A stretch of 64,000 nt of DNA from CAUZJF01 sp965248605 (GTDB taxonomy: Bacteria; Chloroflexota; Dehalococcoidia; Lucifugimonadales; CAUZJF01). How positions within the stretch are numbered: position 1 is the first letter of the stretch; each line of letters starts with the position of its first letter. Shown one piece after another: positions 42,880-51,184 of the stretch. The notes under the pieces are model-generated. The model was not told the DNA's origin and searched no databases. It was given only the letters and a program-made list of their open reading frames with translations. Location of the stretch: assembly GCA_965248605.1 (NCBI GenBank), contig CBDFJV010000007.1:2976001-3040000 (forward strand), in the 5' to 3' direction. The translations under genes and the position numbers were made by a program.

Positions 42880-42900
42880 GGGGGCACCCACAGTGCCCCC
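42880..42900 (+). terminator. Hairpin GGGGGCAC-CCACA-GTGCCCCC
   Basis: Perfect 8-bp GC stem (42880-42887 and 42893-42900), then GTATAGTTTTG. It could terminate or attenuate the corrinoid transcript before the activator gene at 42958. Confidence 0.5.
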
Positions 42901-42957
42901 GTATAGTTTTGTGTGACAATGGACGTGGAGAACGTTCTGCGTAACCGTTAGGAGCTT

Positions 42958-44580
42958 ATGTCTCCTCTCTACCACGGCGACACTAAACTGGAGCTGGTCG
43001 CCGGAAAGACCATCTTCGACTACGCCGACAACCTGAAGGTCCGTGTTCCGACCTCGTGCAGCCGCAGCGGCGAGTGCCACGAGTGCATCGTCGAGGTAAA
43101 GCGCGGGATGGAGGCTCTCAGCCCCCTAACCGACCCGGAAGCGTTCCTGCGCGGCAACTATCGGCTTGCGTGCCAGGCCACGGTGATCGACCCCGAAGTC
43201 GATGTCGAGTTCGGCGTACTCCGCCGGCAGCCCAGGATCCTTACTGACTCGGTCCGCCGCGAAGTGGAGCTAGAGCCGCTGACGGCTCGGAAGGGCGACG
43301 GCGTCTTTTTCAGAGACGAGCGCATCGACGACTACCGCGGCGCTCTATACGGTATCGCCATCGACGTTGGCACGACCACCGTCGTGCTCAATCTGGTCGA
43401 TCTCGAGAGCGGCGAAGTCACGTACACGGCTTCGTTCGAGAACCCGCAGCGCTTCGGCGGCAGCGACATCATGCACCGCATCTCTTACGATGGCGGCGAG
43501 TTCCAGGGCGAGCTCCAGCAGGTCATGCTGTCCTCCATCAACTTTGAGATCGGGGACATGTCTCGCAAGCTCGGAGTCCACCGGCGGCGTATCTACGAGG
43601 TCGTCATAGTGGGCAATGCCACGATGCGAGACATACTGTTCGGCTTCGACGTTCAACCTATCGGAGAGAGGCCCTACAAATCGGTGACGGAGCTTGAGAT
43701 GCTGGGCGGAGAGCGGGAGACAACCTCGCTGAACGTCAAGGCATCGGAGCTCGGTCTGCGGGTGTTTCCCAAGGCCAACGTCTACGGCGGCCCACTCGTC
43801 GGAAGCCATGTCGGCGCGGACGTGGCAGCCGACCTGCTGGCGATCGGCATGGACGAGGAAGACGACGTGGTGATGTTGGTCGACGTCGGGACGAATACGG
43901 AGGTAGTCGTCGGTAACCGGACCCGGATGATGGCTGCGTCGTGCCCTGCAGGTCCGGCCTTCGAAGGCGGCGAGATCACGTACGGAATGCCCGGCTATGA
44001 AGGGGCGGTCGAAAGCGTATCACTCAAGGGTGACGCGGTAACCATCAAGACCATCGGTGACGCGACGCCCGAGGGCATCTGCGGCTCCGGCCTGGTCGAC
44101 CTTTTGGCCGAGCTTCGTCGTACCGGAAAGATGAACGAGCTTGGCGTATTCGACAACGGCGCTGACGAGTTCTTTTTCGCACCTGAGCAGAGAATGTCGG
44201 TCTCCAGAGCCGATCTCAGCTCCCTGGCCCAGGCCAAGTCGGCCAACCACTGCGGGCAGTTCATCGTCCTAAGGCGCTACGGAGAGCCCGTCGACCGGAT
44301 CAACACCCTGTACCTGGCGGGCGGGTTCGCCAACTACGTCGACACTGCGAATGCGGTCGACATCGGCTTCATCGCAAATGTCCCGGCCGACCGAGTCGTG
44401 AAGGCCGGCAACGCATCCCTCGAAGGTGCGACGATCATGCTGACTTCCGCGACCAAGAGAGAGGTCGCCGAGGAGATGGTTCGGCGGATCGAGCACGTCG
44501 AGCTAGAGACGACCAGCGACTTCTTCGACATCTTCGTCGAAGGCTGCATGTTCAAGCCGATGGAAGCTTCGTTTGCCTAG
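42958..44580 (+). CDS. Reductive activator of corrinoid protein ([2Fe-2S] + ASKHA, DUF4445; RACo/OdmD-like)
   Basis: 540 residues. The N-terminal plant-type ferredoxin domain has C34-x5-C40-x2-C43 and C72 for a [2Fe-2S] cluster. From about residue 135 an ASKHA ATPase fold follows (YGIAIDVGTTTVVLNLVDL; VMLVDVGTNTEVVVGN; ICGSGLVDLLAELRRTG; LYLAGGFANYVD). It uses ATP to re-reduce inactive Co(II) corrinoid to Co(I). AGGAG precedes ATG 42958. Length is slightly short for RACo, consistent with lack of the extra linker domain. Confidence 0.88.
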   Translation: MSPLYHGDTKLELVAGKTIFDYADNLKVRVPTSCSRSGECHECIVEVKRGMEALSPLTDPEAFLRGNYRLACQATVIDPEVDVEFGVLRRQPRILTDSVRREVELEPLTARKGDGVFFRDERIDDYRGALYGIAIDVGTTTVVLNLVDLESGEVTYTASFENPQRFGGSDIMHRISYDGGEFQGELQQVMLSSINFEIGDMSRKLGVHRRRIYEVVIVGNATMRDILFGFDVQPIGERPYKSVTELEMLGGERETTSLNVKASELGLRVFPKANVYGGPLVGSHVGADVAADLLAIGMDEEDDVVMLVDVGTNTEVVVGNRTRMMAASCPAGPAFEGGEITYGMPGYEGAVESVSLKGDAVTIKTIGDATPEGICGSGLVDLLAELRRTGKMNELGVFDNGADEFFFAPEQRMSVSRADLSSLAQAKSANHCGQFIVLRRYGEPVDRINTLYLAGGFANYVDTANAVDIGFIANVPADRVVKAGNASLEGATIMLTSATKREVAEEMVRRIEHVELETTSDFFDIFVEGCMFKPMEASFA

Positions 44581-45844
44581 TTCGGATGCGTCGGACAGTG
44601 CGGACGAGGCCGCCTCGGCGCTCCGTAACGCCCTCGCAAACAAGCTCAAGGGCTGGGACGTGATTCGTACTGCGGAGGTCGAAACGGCTTTCCGCGAGGT
44701 TTCCCGCCATCTGTTCCTGCCGGGCGAAGACCTCGAAAAGGTCTACAGCGACCAGGCCATCGTTACAAAGCAGGACGGCCGCCACCCCGATAGTGCGCCG
44801 ATCAGCTCTTCATCGCAGCCTGCGATCATGGCGATCATGCTCGAGCAGCTTGGACTTGAACTCGGACACCGGGTCCTCGAGATCGGCGCCGGTACTGGCT
44901 ACAACGCGGCGCTGATGGCGCACATCGTGGGCGAAACGGGCAGGGTCGTCACGTTGGATATCGACGACGACATCGTGGCCGACGCACAGAAGCACATCGC
45001 CGCCGCGGGGCTCGACAACGTCACCGTGGTTCGCGCTGACGGCGGTTACGGCTATCCGCGCGAAGCGCCATACGACCGCATCATCCTGACGGTCGGAGCC
45101 TGGGACATCGCACCCGCCTGGCTGGAGCAGCTAAAACCAGACGGGAGGATGGTGTTACCGCTGTCGACCAGGGGTGGCTACCAGCTATCGGTCGCCTTCG
45201 AACGCCAGAATGGCCATCTCGAGAGCACGTCGGTCAAGCCGTGCGGTTTCATGCTGCTGCGGGGTGACTTCGCCAGCCCCGAACACCACCTGCCGCTCGA
45301 ACCGGGATTCTCTCTTGATGTCGTCGAGAAGCCGAAATTGGATGCAGACGGAGTATGGCTGCTGTTGACCGGGGAGAGCTCCGACGCGGCAACCGGCGTG
45401 AGCGTATCGCCAGCGGAGTCCGGGTTTGGTGGCTTCGGCCGTTGGCTATCCCTACATCTGCCCGGCATGTGCACTTTGACGGCTCAGAGTAACGCCGTCG
45501 AACGTGGCATCGTGCCGTGCCTGTTTGGATACGGTAAAGACCCGGAGTTCTGCCACACACGAGGCTCGATTAACTCGACCAGCCTTGCGGTCTTGGTGCG
45601 TGGGGCCCCACCGCCGGACTCAAAGTCCTCCGAATCGTTTGAGCTCATGGTAAGGACCTACGGGCCCGATCCGACGCCGGCCGAGCTCGTGATGGAGCAG
45701 GTGAAAGCCTGGGACGCCGCCGGCAGGCCGGACATTCTGGGCTTGAAGGTGAAGGCGTTGCCGATCGAGTCGCCCTACACGCCAACGAAAACAGAGGTCG
45801 TGATCCCAAAGAAATCGAGTCTAATCGTGGTAGGCTGGGAGTAG
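44573..45844 (+). CDS. PCMT-like methyltransferase with extra C-terminal domain
   Basis: 423 residues. The N-terminal about 215 residues are a protein-isoaspartate O-methyltransferase-like SAM domain: ISSSSQPAIMAIMLEQL, then HRVLEIGAGTGYNAALMA (SAM loop), then YDRIILTVGAWDIAP. The C-terminal about 200 residues are not recognised and resemble FxLD-type fusions. The TTG start overlaps the activator gene stop by eight bases, so translation is probably coupled. A role in protein repair or in modifying a cluster protein is possible. Confidence 0.75.
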   Translation: MPSSDASDSADEAASALRNALANKLKGWDVIRTAEVETAFREVSRHLFLPGEDLEKVYSDQAIVTKQDGRHPDSAPISSSSQPAIMAIMLEQLGLELGHRVLEIGAGTGYNAALMAHIVGETGRVVTLDIDDDIVADAQKHIAAAGLDNVTVVRADGGYGYPREAPYDRIILTVGAWDIAPAWLEQLKPDGRMVLPLSTRGGYQLSVAFERQNGHLESTSVKPCGFMLLRGDFASPEHHLPLEPGFSLDVVEKPKLDADGVWLLLTGESSDAATGVSVSPAESGFGGFGRWLSLHLPGMCTLTAQSNAVERGIVPCLFGYGKDPEFCHTRGSINSTSLAVLVRGAPPPDSKSSESFELMVRTYGPDPTPAELVMEQVKAWDAAGRPDILGLKVKALPIESPYTPTKTEVVIPKKSSLIVVGWE

Positions 45845-45935
45845 CCAGACACGACGGAACGCCGACGGTGCGAACGCGGGAGCTACGGCCTGCGTTAGAG
45901 AAAGCAATCAAGTTACCGCTGTTCGTGGGTGAGCT

Positions 45936-46985
45936 TTGGCTTATTATCAGTATGAAGATGGCCCCGGTATGCCGCGCGGCTTTGGGTTCTCGAGAACGGG
46001 AGACCGGCCTCTTGTAACGTGGGCGCTGCTTGGAGCCAACGTTCTCGTTTTCCTGGCGGCCTGGGCGGCGGGCGGCACCGAGGATTCCGAGGTGCTCCTG
46101 GACTTCGGCGCGATGTTCGGGCCGTTGATCGCCAGCGGTGAGTACTGGCGGCTCTTCACGGCGATGTTCCTGCACGTCGGGTTCACACACCTCTTCGTCA
46201 ACGGCTTCGCTCTGTTCGTCTTTGGCCCGATCGTCGAGAGGGCGTTCGGACCCACGAAGTTCCTGACGATTTACCTGCTCGGCGGGTTAACAGGTAGTGT
46301 GGCCAGCTACCTGCTAAACTCGATCGCTATCGGAGCCGGAGCGAGTGGAGCGGTGTTCGCCGTTATCGGCGGGCTCGCGGCCTTCTTCGTCGTTCAACGC
46401 AACGCCCTCGGGAGCATGGGCCGTCGCAGCCTTGTGGGCCTCCTCGTCCTCATTGGCGTCAACCTCTCATTCGGGTTGGCGATGCCGGGCATTGACAACT
46501 GGGCTCACATAGGAGGCCTTGCAGGTGGGTTCGCGCTGGGCATGATTCTCGCTCCCACATTCCGGACCGTCGCGGCGCCTCCAAGCGTCGGACCAGAGAC
46601 CGTCGACGAGAACTCGCTCTCACGACGCCTTTGGGTCATACCGCTCTGGCTTGGAATCCTAACGGCCGGGACGTGGATGGCCGGAGCCAGTATGCCCGAG
46701 AACCCCTACACCCACGTATTCGTCGCCGAACGGCACTTCGACCGCGGCAACCACGTTGCAGCTCTTGAGGAGATTGAGAAGGCCCTGATTCCCTACGATT
46801 CTGTGGACCCTACGCAGATCCTCCTGGTCAGGGGCGACGCCCACCTGTTGCGCGGGCGCATTCTTGCGAGCCAAGGGGCCTTCGACCAGGCCAAGGCAGA
46901 GCTCGGAGACGCGATCCTCTACGGGGACAGATTGACCAGAGCCCAAGCCAGAGAGTTGCTGGTCGGTCTTTCGCTCCTACGCTAG
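45936..46985 (+). CDS. Rhomboid family intramembrane serine protease with TPR-like tail
   Basis: 349 residues. Six or more hydrophobic helices, with the catalytic Ser in IGAGASGAVFAVIG and His in NWAHIGGLAGG. EYWRLFTAMFLHVGFTHLFV is the usual rhomboid loop and second helix. The C-terminal 100 residues (HFDRGNHVAALEEIEKAL; GAFDQAKAELGDAIL) look like a TPR helical repeat. It cleaves membrane proteins inside the bilayer. TTG 45936 or ATG 45969 may start it. It is convergent with clpX. Confidence 0.88.
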   Translation: MAYYQYEDGPGMPRGFGFSRTGDRPLVTWALLGANVLVFLAAWAAGGTEDSEVLLDFGAMFGPLIASGEYWRLFTAMFLHVGFTHLFVNGFALFVFGPIVERAFGPTKFLTIYLLGGLTGSVASYLLNSIAIGAGASGAVFAVIGGLAAFFVVQRNALGSMGRRSLVGLLVLIGVNLSFGLAMPGIDNWAHIGGLAGGFALGMILAPTFRTVAAPPSVGPETVDENSLSRRLWVIPLWLGILTAGTWMAGASMPENPYTHVFVAERHFDRGNHVAALEEIEKALIPYDSVDPTQILLVRGDAHLLRGRILASQGAFDQAKAELGDAILYGDRLTRAQARELLVGLSLLR

Positions 46986-47050
46986 CCGATCGGAGACGGC
47001 GCTAACGGAGCGAGTAGAACAGATCGCGGGAGAATCGGGCGTCCCGACCG

Positions 47051-48346
47051 CTAAGCGGTCTTCTGTTCGTGAGTCGGCATCGCGATGGGTGTACCGTCGG
47101 TGGAGGCCAGCCTGACGTCTGCGGTGCCGAGAATCGCGTCGGCGTCTACCAGACAATTGGCAACGCCGGGGAGAGTGGGGAGCTCGTACATTACGTCGAG
47201 CAGGGTGTGCTCCAGGATCGATCTTAGGGCCCGTGCTCCCGTCCCGTGTTTCAAAGCCTCGTCCGCGGCGGCGTCCAGCGACTCTTCGGTAAATACAAGG
47301 TCTACTTCGTCCATGCGGAACAGGGCCTGATACTGCTTCACGAACGCGTTCTTCGGCTCCGTCAGTACCTTGATCAGAGCCTCTTTGTCGAGCTCACGGA
47401 GGCTGACGTTTATGGGGAGACGGCCCACAAGCTCAGGGATGAACCCGTACGTAAGGAGGTCGTCGGCGGCGACAGACTGGAGCAGGTCTTCGGCAATGAC
47501 GGCGTTCTTGTTGCCGGAGACCTTCGCGTCGAAGCCGATCGTAACTTTGTCCTTGGATAACCGCCAATCGACCAGGTCGGCGAGGCCATCGAACGCGCCC
47601 CCACACATGAACAGGATGTTGTTGGTCTTGATCTGCAAGAACTCCTGGTGGGGGTGCTTTCTTCCGCCTTGGGGTGGGACGTTCGCGACGCAGCCTTCGA
47701 TGATCTTGAGGAGCGCCTGCTGAACACCCTCTCCCGAAACATCCCGTGTTATCGAAGGGTTGGGGCTCTTGCGAGCGATCTTGTCGATTTCGTCTATGTA
47801 GATGATCCCTTGCTCTGCCCTCGCAATATCGAAATCAGCCGCCTGTATCAGTCTCAGTAGGATGTTCTCGACATCCTCTCCGACGTAGCCAGCCTCGGTA
47901 AGTGAGGTAGCGTCGGCTATGGCGAAAGGTACGTCGAGAATCCGTGCGAGGGTCTCGGCCAGCAGCGTCTTGCCGCACCCCGCGGGCCCAAGCATAAGGA
48001 TGTTGGCCTTTTGGAGCTCCACGTCGGTCGGCTTCTGATTCGACCAGATGCGCTTGTAGTGGTTGTAGACGGCGACGCTGAGGACCTTCTTGGCCTGTTC
48101 CTGCCCGATGACGTATTCGTCGAGCTTCTGGTAGATCCATCTGGGATTGACACCTTTGGCCATCAGGCCGCTGGCGTCCCTAGGAGGAGCTGGGCTCTCC
48201 TCTGTGATTATCTGGCCGCACAGCGCGACGCATTCGTCGCAAATGAAGACGCGGTCCGGGCCTGCGATAAGGCGTTTTACCTGCCCCTGCGGTTTTCCAC
48301 AGAAGGAACACAGGTAGCTGTTCTGACCGCTCTTCGTTGTTGGCAT
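47051..48346 (-). CDS. clpX: ATP-dependent Clp protease ATP-binding subunit ClpX
   Basis: 431 residues. The N-terminal zinc-binding domain has C13, C16, C36 and C39 (YLCSFCGKPQ; FICDECVALC). The AAA+ module follows with Walker A LGPAGCGKTLLAETLA, Walker B IIYIDEIDKIARK and the sensor/arginine region LPINVSLRELDKEAL. It unfolds tagged proteins and feeds them to ClpP, encoded 57 bases upstream. The order tig-clpP-clpX is widely conserved. Confidence 0.97.
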   Translation of the reverse strand: MPTTKSGQNSYLCSFCGKPQGQVKRLIAGPDRVFICDECVALCGQIITEESPAPPRDASGLMAKGVNPRWIYQKLDEYVIGQEQAKKVLSVAVYNHYKRIWSNQKPTDVELQKANILMLGPAGCGKTLLAETLARILDVPFAIADATSLTEAGYVGEDVENILLRLIQAADFDIARAEQGIIYIDEIDKIARKSPNPSITRDVSGEGVQQALLKIIEGCVANVPPQGGRKHPHQEFLQIKTNNILFMCGGAFDGLADLVDWRLSKDKVTIGFDAKVSGNKNAVIAEDLLQSVAADDLLTYGFIPELVGRLPINVSLRELDKEALIKVLTEPKNAFVKQYQALFRMDEVDLVFTEESLDAAADEALKHGTGARALRSILEHTLLDVMYELPTLPGVANCLVDADAILGTADVRLASTDGTPIAMPTHEQKTA

Positions 48347-48403
48347 CTACCTCACTCTCATCGAGCTTCGTACTGCCGGCGACGGGTTTGGCCGCCGATT
48401 GCC

Positions 48404-49024
48404 TTAACCCGTGGCGGCATCCGGTACTTGCTCAGTAGACCCGTAGACCTCGTCTATCAGGCCGTACTCCCGTGCCTCTTCGGCGTTCAAGAAGTAGTCG
48501 CGGTCCGTATCTCGTGCTATTTTATCGTATGGCTGCCCGGTATGTTGAGATATTATCTGGCGCATTCTGTCCTGGACCCGCAGTATTTCACGGGCGTGGA
48601 TCTCGATGTCGGATGCCTGTCCCTGGGCTCCACTCGACGGCTGATGCATGTGAATGGACGAGTTGGGCAGCGCGTACCGTTTTCCGGTAGCTCCCGCACA
48701 GAGCAGAACTGTAGCCATGCTCGCGGCCGACCCGACACAGATGGTAGATACGGGGGGCTTGATCAGCTGCATTGTGTCGTAGATCGCGAGCCCCGCAGTT
48801 ATGACCCCTCCGGGAGAGTTGATGAAGAGTTGGATATCCCTGTCGGGGTCTTCCCTTTCGAGGAACAGGAGCTGAGCGACTATGGCATTGGTCACCTGGT
48901 CCTGGATCGGCGTACCGAGAAAAACAATCCGCTCCTTCAGAAGAAGCGAATAGATGTCGTAAGCCCTTTCGCCTCTGGCGCCCGTCTCCACCACCATCGG
49001 GATCACGTTTTCAGGTCGTTGCAT
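48404..49024 (-). CDS. clpP: ATP-dependent Clp protease proteolytic subunit ClpP
   Basis: 206 residues. Catalytic Ser102 in CVGSAASMATVLL, His127 in SSIHMHQP and Asp in RDTDRDYFL form the triad. FINSPGGVITAGLAIYDTMQ is a family hallmark. ATG 49024 is chosen because an AAGGAGGTGATC box complementary to the 16S rRNA 3' end lies inside the end of tig, just upstream. The gene overlaps tig by 14 bases, so translation is probably coupled. It is the peptidase of the ClpXP complex. Confidence 0.96.
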   Translation of the reverse strand: MQRPENVIPMVVETGARGERAYDIYSLLLKERIVFLGTPIQDQVTNAIVAQLLFLEREDPDRDIQLFINSPGGVITAGLAIYDTMQLIKPPVSTICVGSAASMATVLLCAGATGKRYALPNSSIHMHQPSSGAQGQASDIEIHAREILRVQDRMRQIISQHTGQPYDKIARDTDRDYFLNAEEAREYGLIDEVYGSTEQVPDAATG

Positions 49025-50366
49025 CAACTCGATCACCTCCTTCTTCAGGCTCTTCTTCTTCGTTCTGGTCATCCGTTTCGGATGATCCGTCTACTTCGTC
49101 TTTTGCTATGGCCGTCAGGCGGTTGATCGCCTTTTCGACGAGTAACGTCTCGCGTACCGAGCTTCGAACTTCGGGCGAGTCGAGGTTATGGCCTGCCGCC
49201 GCGTCCATGCCGGACTCTGCAAGTCTCTTGACCTCTGCGTCGATGTCTTCGTCGGATACCTCGAGGCCCTCCTGCTCGGCCAGGGTGGCGAGGGCATATG
49301 AGCGGGATAGCCGCTCGGTAGCCTGCTCGGTCATCTCTTCTTGTATCTCGTCTTCGGTCTTACCCGTGTACCTGAGGTAGTCGTCCTTTCGAATATTTAA
49401 CCGCTCGACGAACTGGTCTCGCCGGTCAACCATGTGCTCAACTTCATGCTCTACCAGAAGCGGCGGCAGGTCGACAGTTACCAGCTTGACAAGCTCTTCG
49501 AGAGCCGCTTCGCGGTACTGCGTCGTCTGGGCCTTCGAGGCTTCCTCTTCGACTTCCTCTTTCACTTTGTCCCGTAGTGCCTCGAGACTCTCATAGTCGT
49601 CACCGACGCTCTTAGCGAACTCGTCGTCCATCTCCGGCAGGTTTCGTTCTTTGATGTCGCTGGCCGTTAAGGTGAAGTGCACGGTCTTGCCCGCGAGGCT
49701 GGTGTCGGCGTGGTCGTCGCGTACAGGTAGATCGAACTCTCTCTCGACGCCGACCTCAGTTCCCACAAGCCGCTCAGCGAAGCCCGGCAAGGGCACGACC
49801 GAACCTGGTTCCGCGACGATCACCGAGCCTTTCTGATCGAGCATCGTCTGGCCGTCGACGGTGCCCAGAGCGGTCAGAGTTACCATGTCGCCGAGCTGCA
49901 AGGGCCTTTCGACGGGCTCCCAGGGCGCTATCCCCTTTCGGAGCTCTTCCAACCGCTCCTGTACGTCTTCTTCCGACGTCTCAACAGGCTCTTCGGGGAC
50001 CCTCAATTCCTTATATGGGCCAAGGTCTACAGTCGGCGTCAGGGCGACCTTGGCTTCGACGGTGACGGGCTCCAGTTCGAGTAGCTCGATCGAAGGCCGG
50101 CCGGCTGTCTCGAGCTCTTGCTCCTCGATGGCGCGCCTGGTCACCTCGGAGACCATCTGGTCTAGGGATTCGCGCAGGAGGCTCTCGCGACCGAAGTAGT
50201 TCTCCACGACAGAGCGCGGAGCTTTGCCTTTGCGAAAGCCGGGGATGGTCACGCGCTGTACGAGGCGTCGATATCCTCGGTCAATGTATGGAGCCGTATC
50301 TTCGTCCTCAAGTTCAATGTGGAGAAGCGTCTGCCTGTCCACGATTTCGTCTTGAGTAATTTTCAA
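49011..50366 (-). CDS. tig: Trigger factor (ribosome-associated chaperone/PPIase)
   Basis: 451 residues. The N-terminal ribosome-binding domain carries the signature IPGFRKGKAPRSVVENYFG. The FKBP-like PPIase domain follows (LQLGDMVTLTALGTVDGQTM), then the helical C-terminal substrate domain and an acidic tail. TTG 50366 is chosen for GGAG six bases upstream; GTG 50378 has none. Residues upstream of it are not family-like. It is the first gene of the tig-clpP-clpX operon. A tandem repeat array lies 270 bases upstream. Confidence 0.94.
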   Translation of the reverse strand: MKITQDEIVDRQTLLHIELEDEDTAPYIDRGYRRLVQRVTIPGFRKGKAPRSVVENYFGRESLLRESLDQMVSEVTRRAIEEQELETAGRPSIELLELEPVTVEAKVALTPTVDLGPYKELRVPEEPVETSEEDVQERLEELRKGIAPWEPVERPLQLGDMVTLTALGTVDGQTMLDQKGSVIVAEPGSVVPLPGFAERLVGTEVGVEREFDLPVRDDHADTSLAGKTVHFTLTASDIKERNLPEMDDEFAKSVGDDYESLEALRDKVKEEVEEEASKAQTTQYREAALEELVKLVTVDLPPLLVEHEVEHMVDRRDQFVERLNIRKDDYLRYTGKTEDEIQEEMTEQATERLSRSYALATLAEQEGLEVSDEDIDAEVKRLAESGMDAAAGHNLDSPEVRSSVRETLLVEKAINRLTAIAKDEVDGSSETDDQNEEEEPEEGGDRVDATT

Positions 50367-50635
50367 GGAGGGCTCCACATGCGCGCTTCGATAATTATAG
50401 CATGACGGCCTTTCCGCTCGGAAGGTTGGCGGTGCCACGGCCCCGATAACATCCGCGACGAGCCTTCGGCTCTGAGGTCGGCGGAGGACTGTGCTATTCT
50501 GCGCTCTCAAGAGGCCGTCGGACACACGAATTCGAGTCGTGGAGGAAGCACATCATGGGTATCGCGCACCTCGAGGTAAGACCTGAGCAGCTTGGGGAAG
50601 GCTGCGCCGCGAGCACTGGAGGGAAATCCCCCTGA

Positions 50636-51180
50636 CCCCCTTTGCAAAGGGGGGGACGGATTGCCGCTCCGTTACCCGGGACGATAATCAAAACATGCGT
50701 GTCTCACGACTAGCCAATCCGACCAGCGTTGGAATCCTCGCTACACGACCGGCTAGGCAGCTTGTGAAAATAAGGCAATGGTCCGGCTCTGCCTCCCCTT
50801 TGCAAAGAGGGGACGGATTGCCGCTCCGCTTCCCGGGACGATAGTCAAAACATGCGTGTCTCACGACTAGCCAATCCGACCAGCGTTGGAATCCTCGCTA
50901 CACGACCGGCTAGGCAGCTTGTGAAAATAAGGCAATGGTCCGGCTCTGCCCCCCCTTGCGAAGGGGAACGGATTTGCCGCTCCGCTTTCCGGGACGATAA
51001 TCAAAACATGCGCGTCTCACGATTAGCCAATCCGACCAGCGTTGGAATCCTCGCTACAACCGGCTAGGCAGCTTGTGAAAATAAGGTAATGGTCCGGCTC
51101 TGCCCCCTTTGCGAAGGGGAACGGATTTGCCGCTCCGCTTCCCAGGACGATAGTCAAAACATGAGTGTCTCACGACTAAT
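50636..51180. repeat. Tandem array of about 3.5 units of 153-157 bp
   Basis: Units begin near 50636, 50795, 50949 and 51103 (last one partial). Each starts with a CCCCTTTGCAAAGGGG-type palindrome, then GGATTGCCGCTCCG, then AAAACATGCGTGTCTCACGA, GACCAGCGTTGGAATCC, CGGCTAGGCAGCTTGTG and AAAATAAGGCAATGGTCCGG. Units differ at few positions. It fills most of the gap between the NAPRT and tig genes. Open frames inside it look like repeat artefacts. Positions 50400-50635 hold nothing recognisable. Confidence 0.85.
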
Positions 51181-51184
51181 CAGG

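Noticed and set aside
50852..51067. Small repeated open frame in the tandem array
   Set aside because: The translated repeat MRVSRLANPTSVGILAT simply follows the DNA repeat; unit lengths of 153-157 are not all multiples of three and no start signal is conserved.
50636..51180. Possible CRISPR array
   Set aside because: Units are about 155 bp and similar throughout, without short repeats separated by unique spacers; no cas genes are present.
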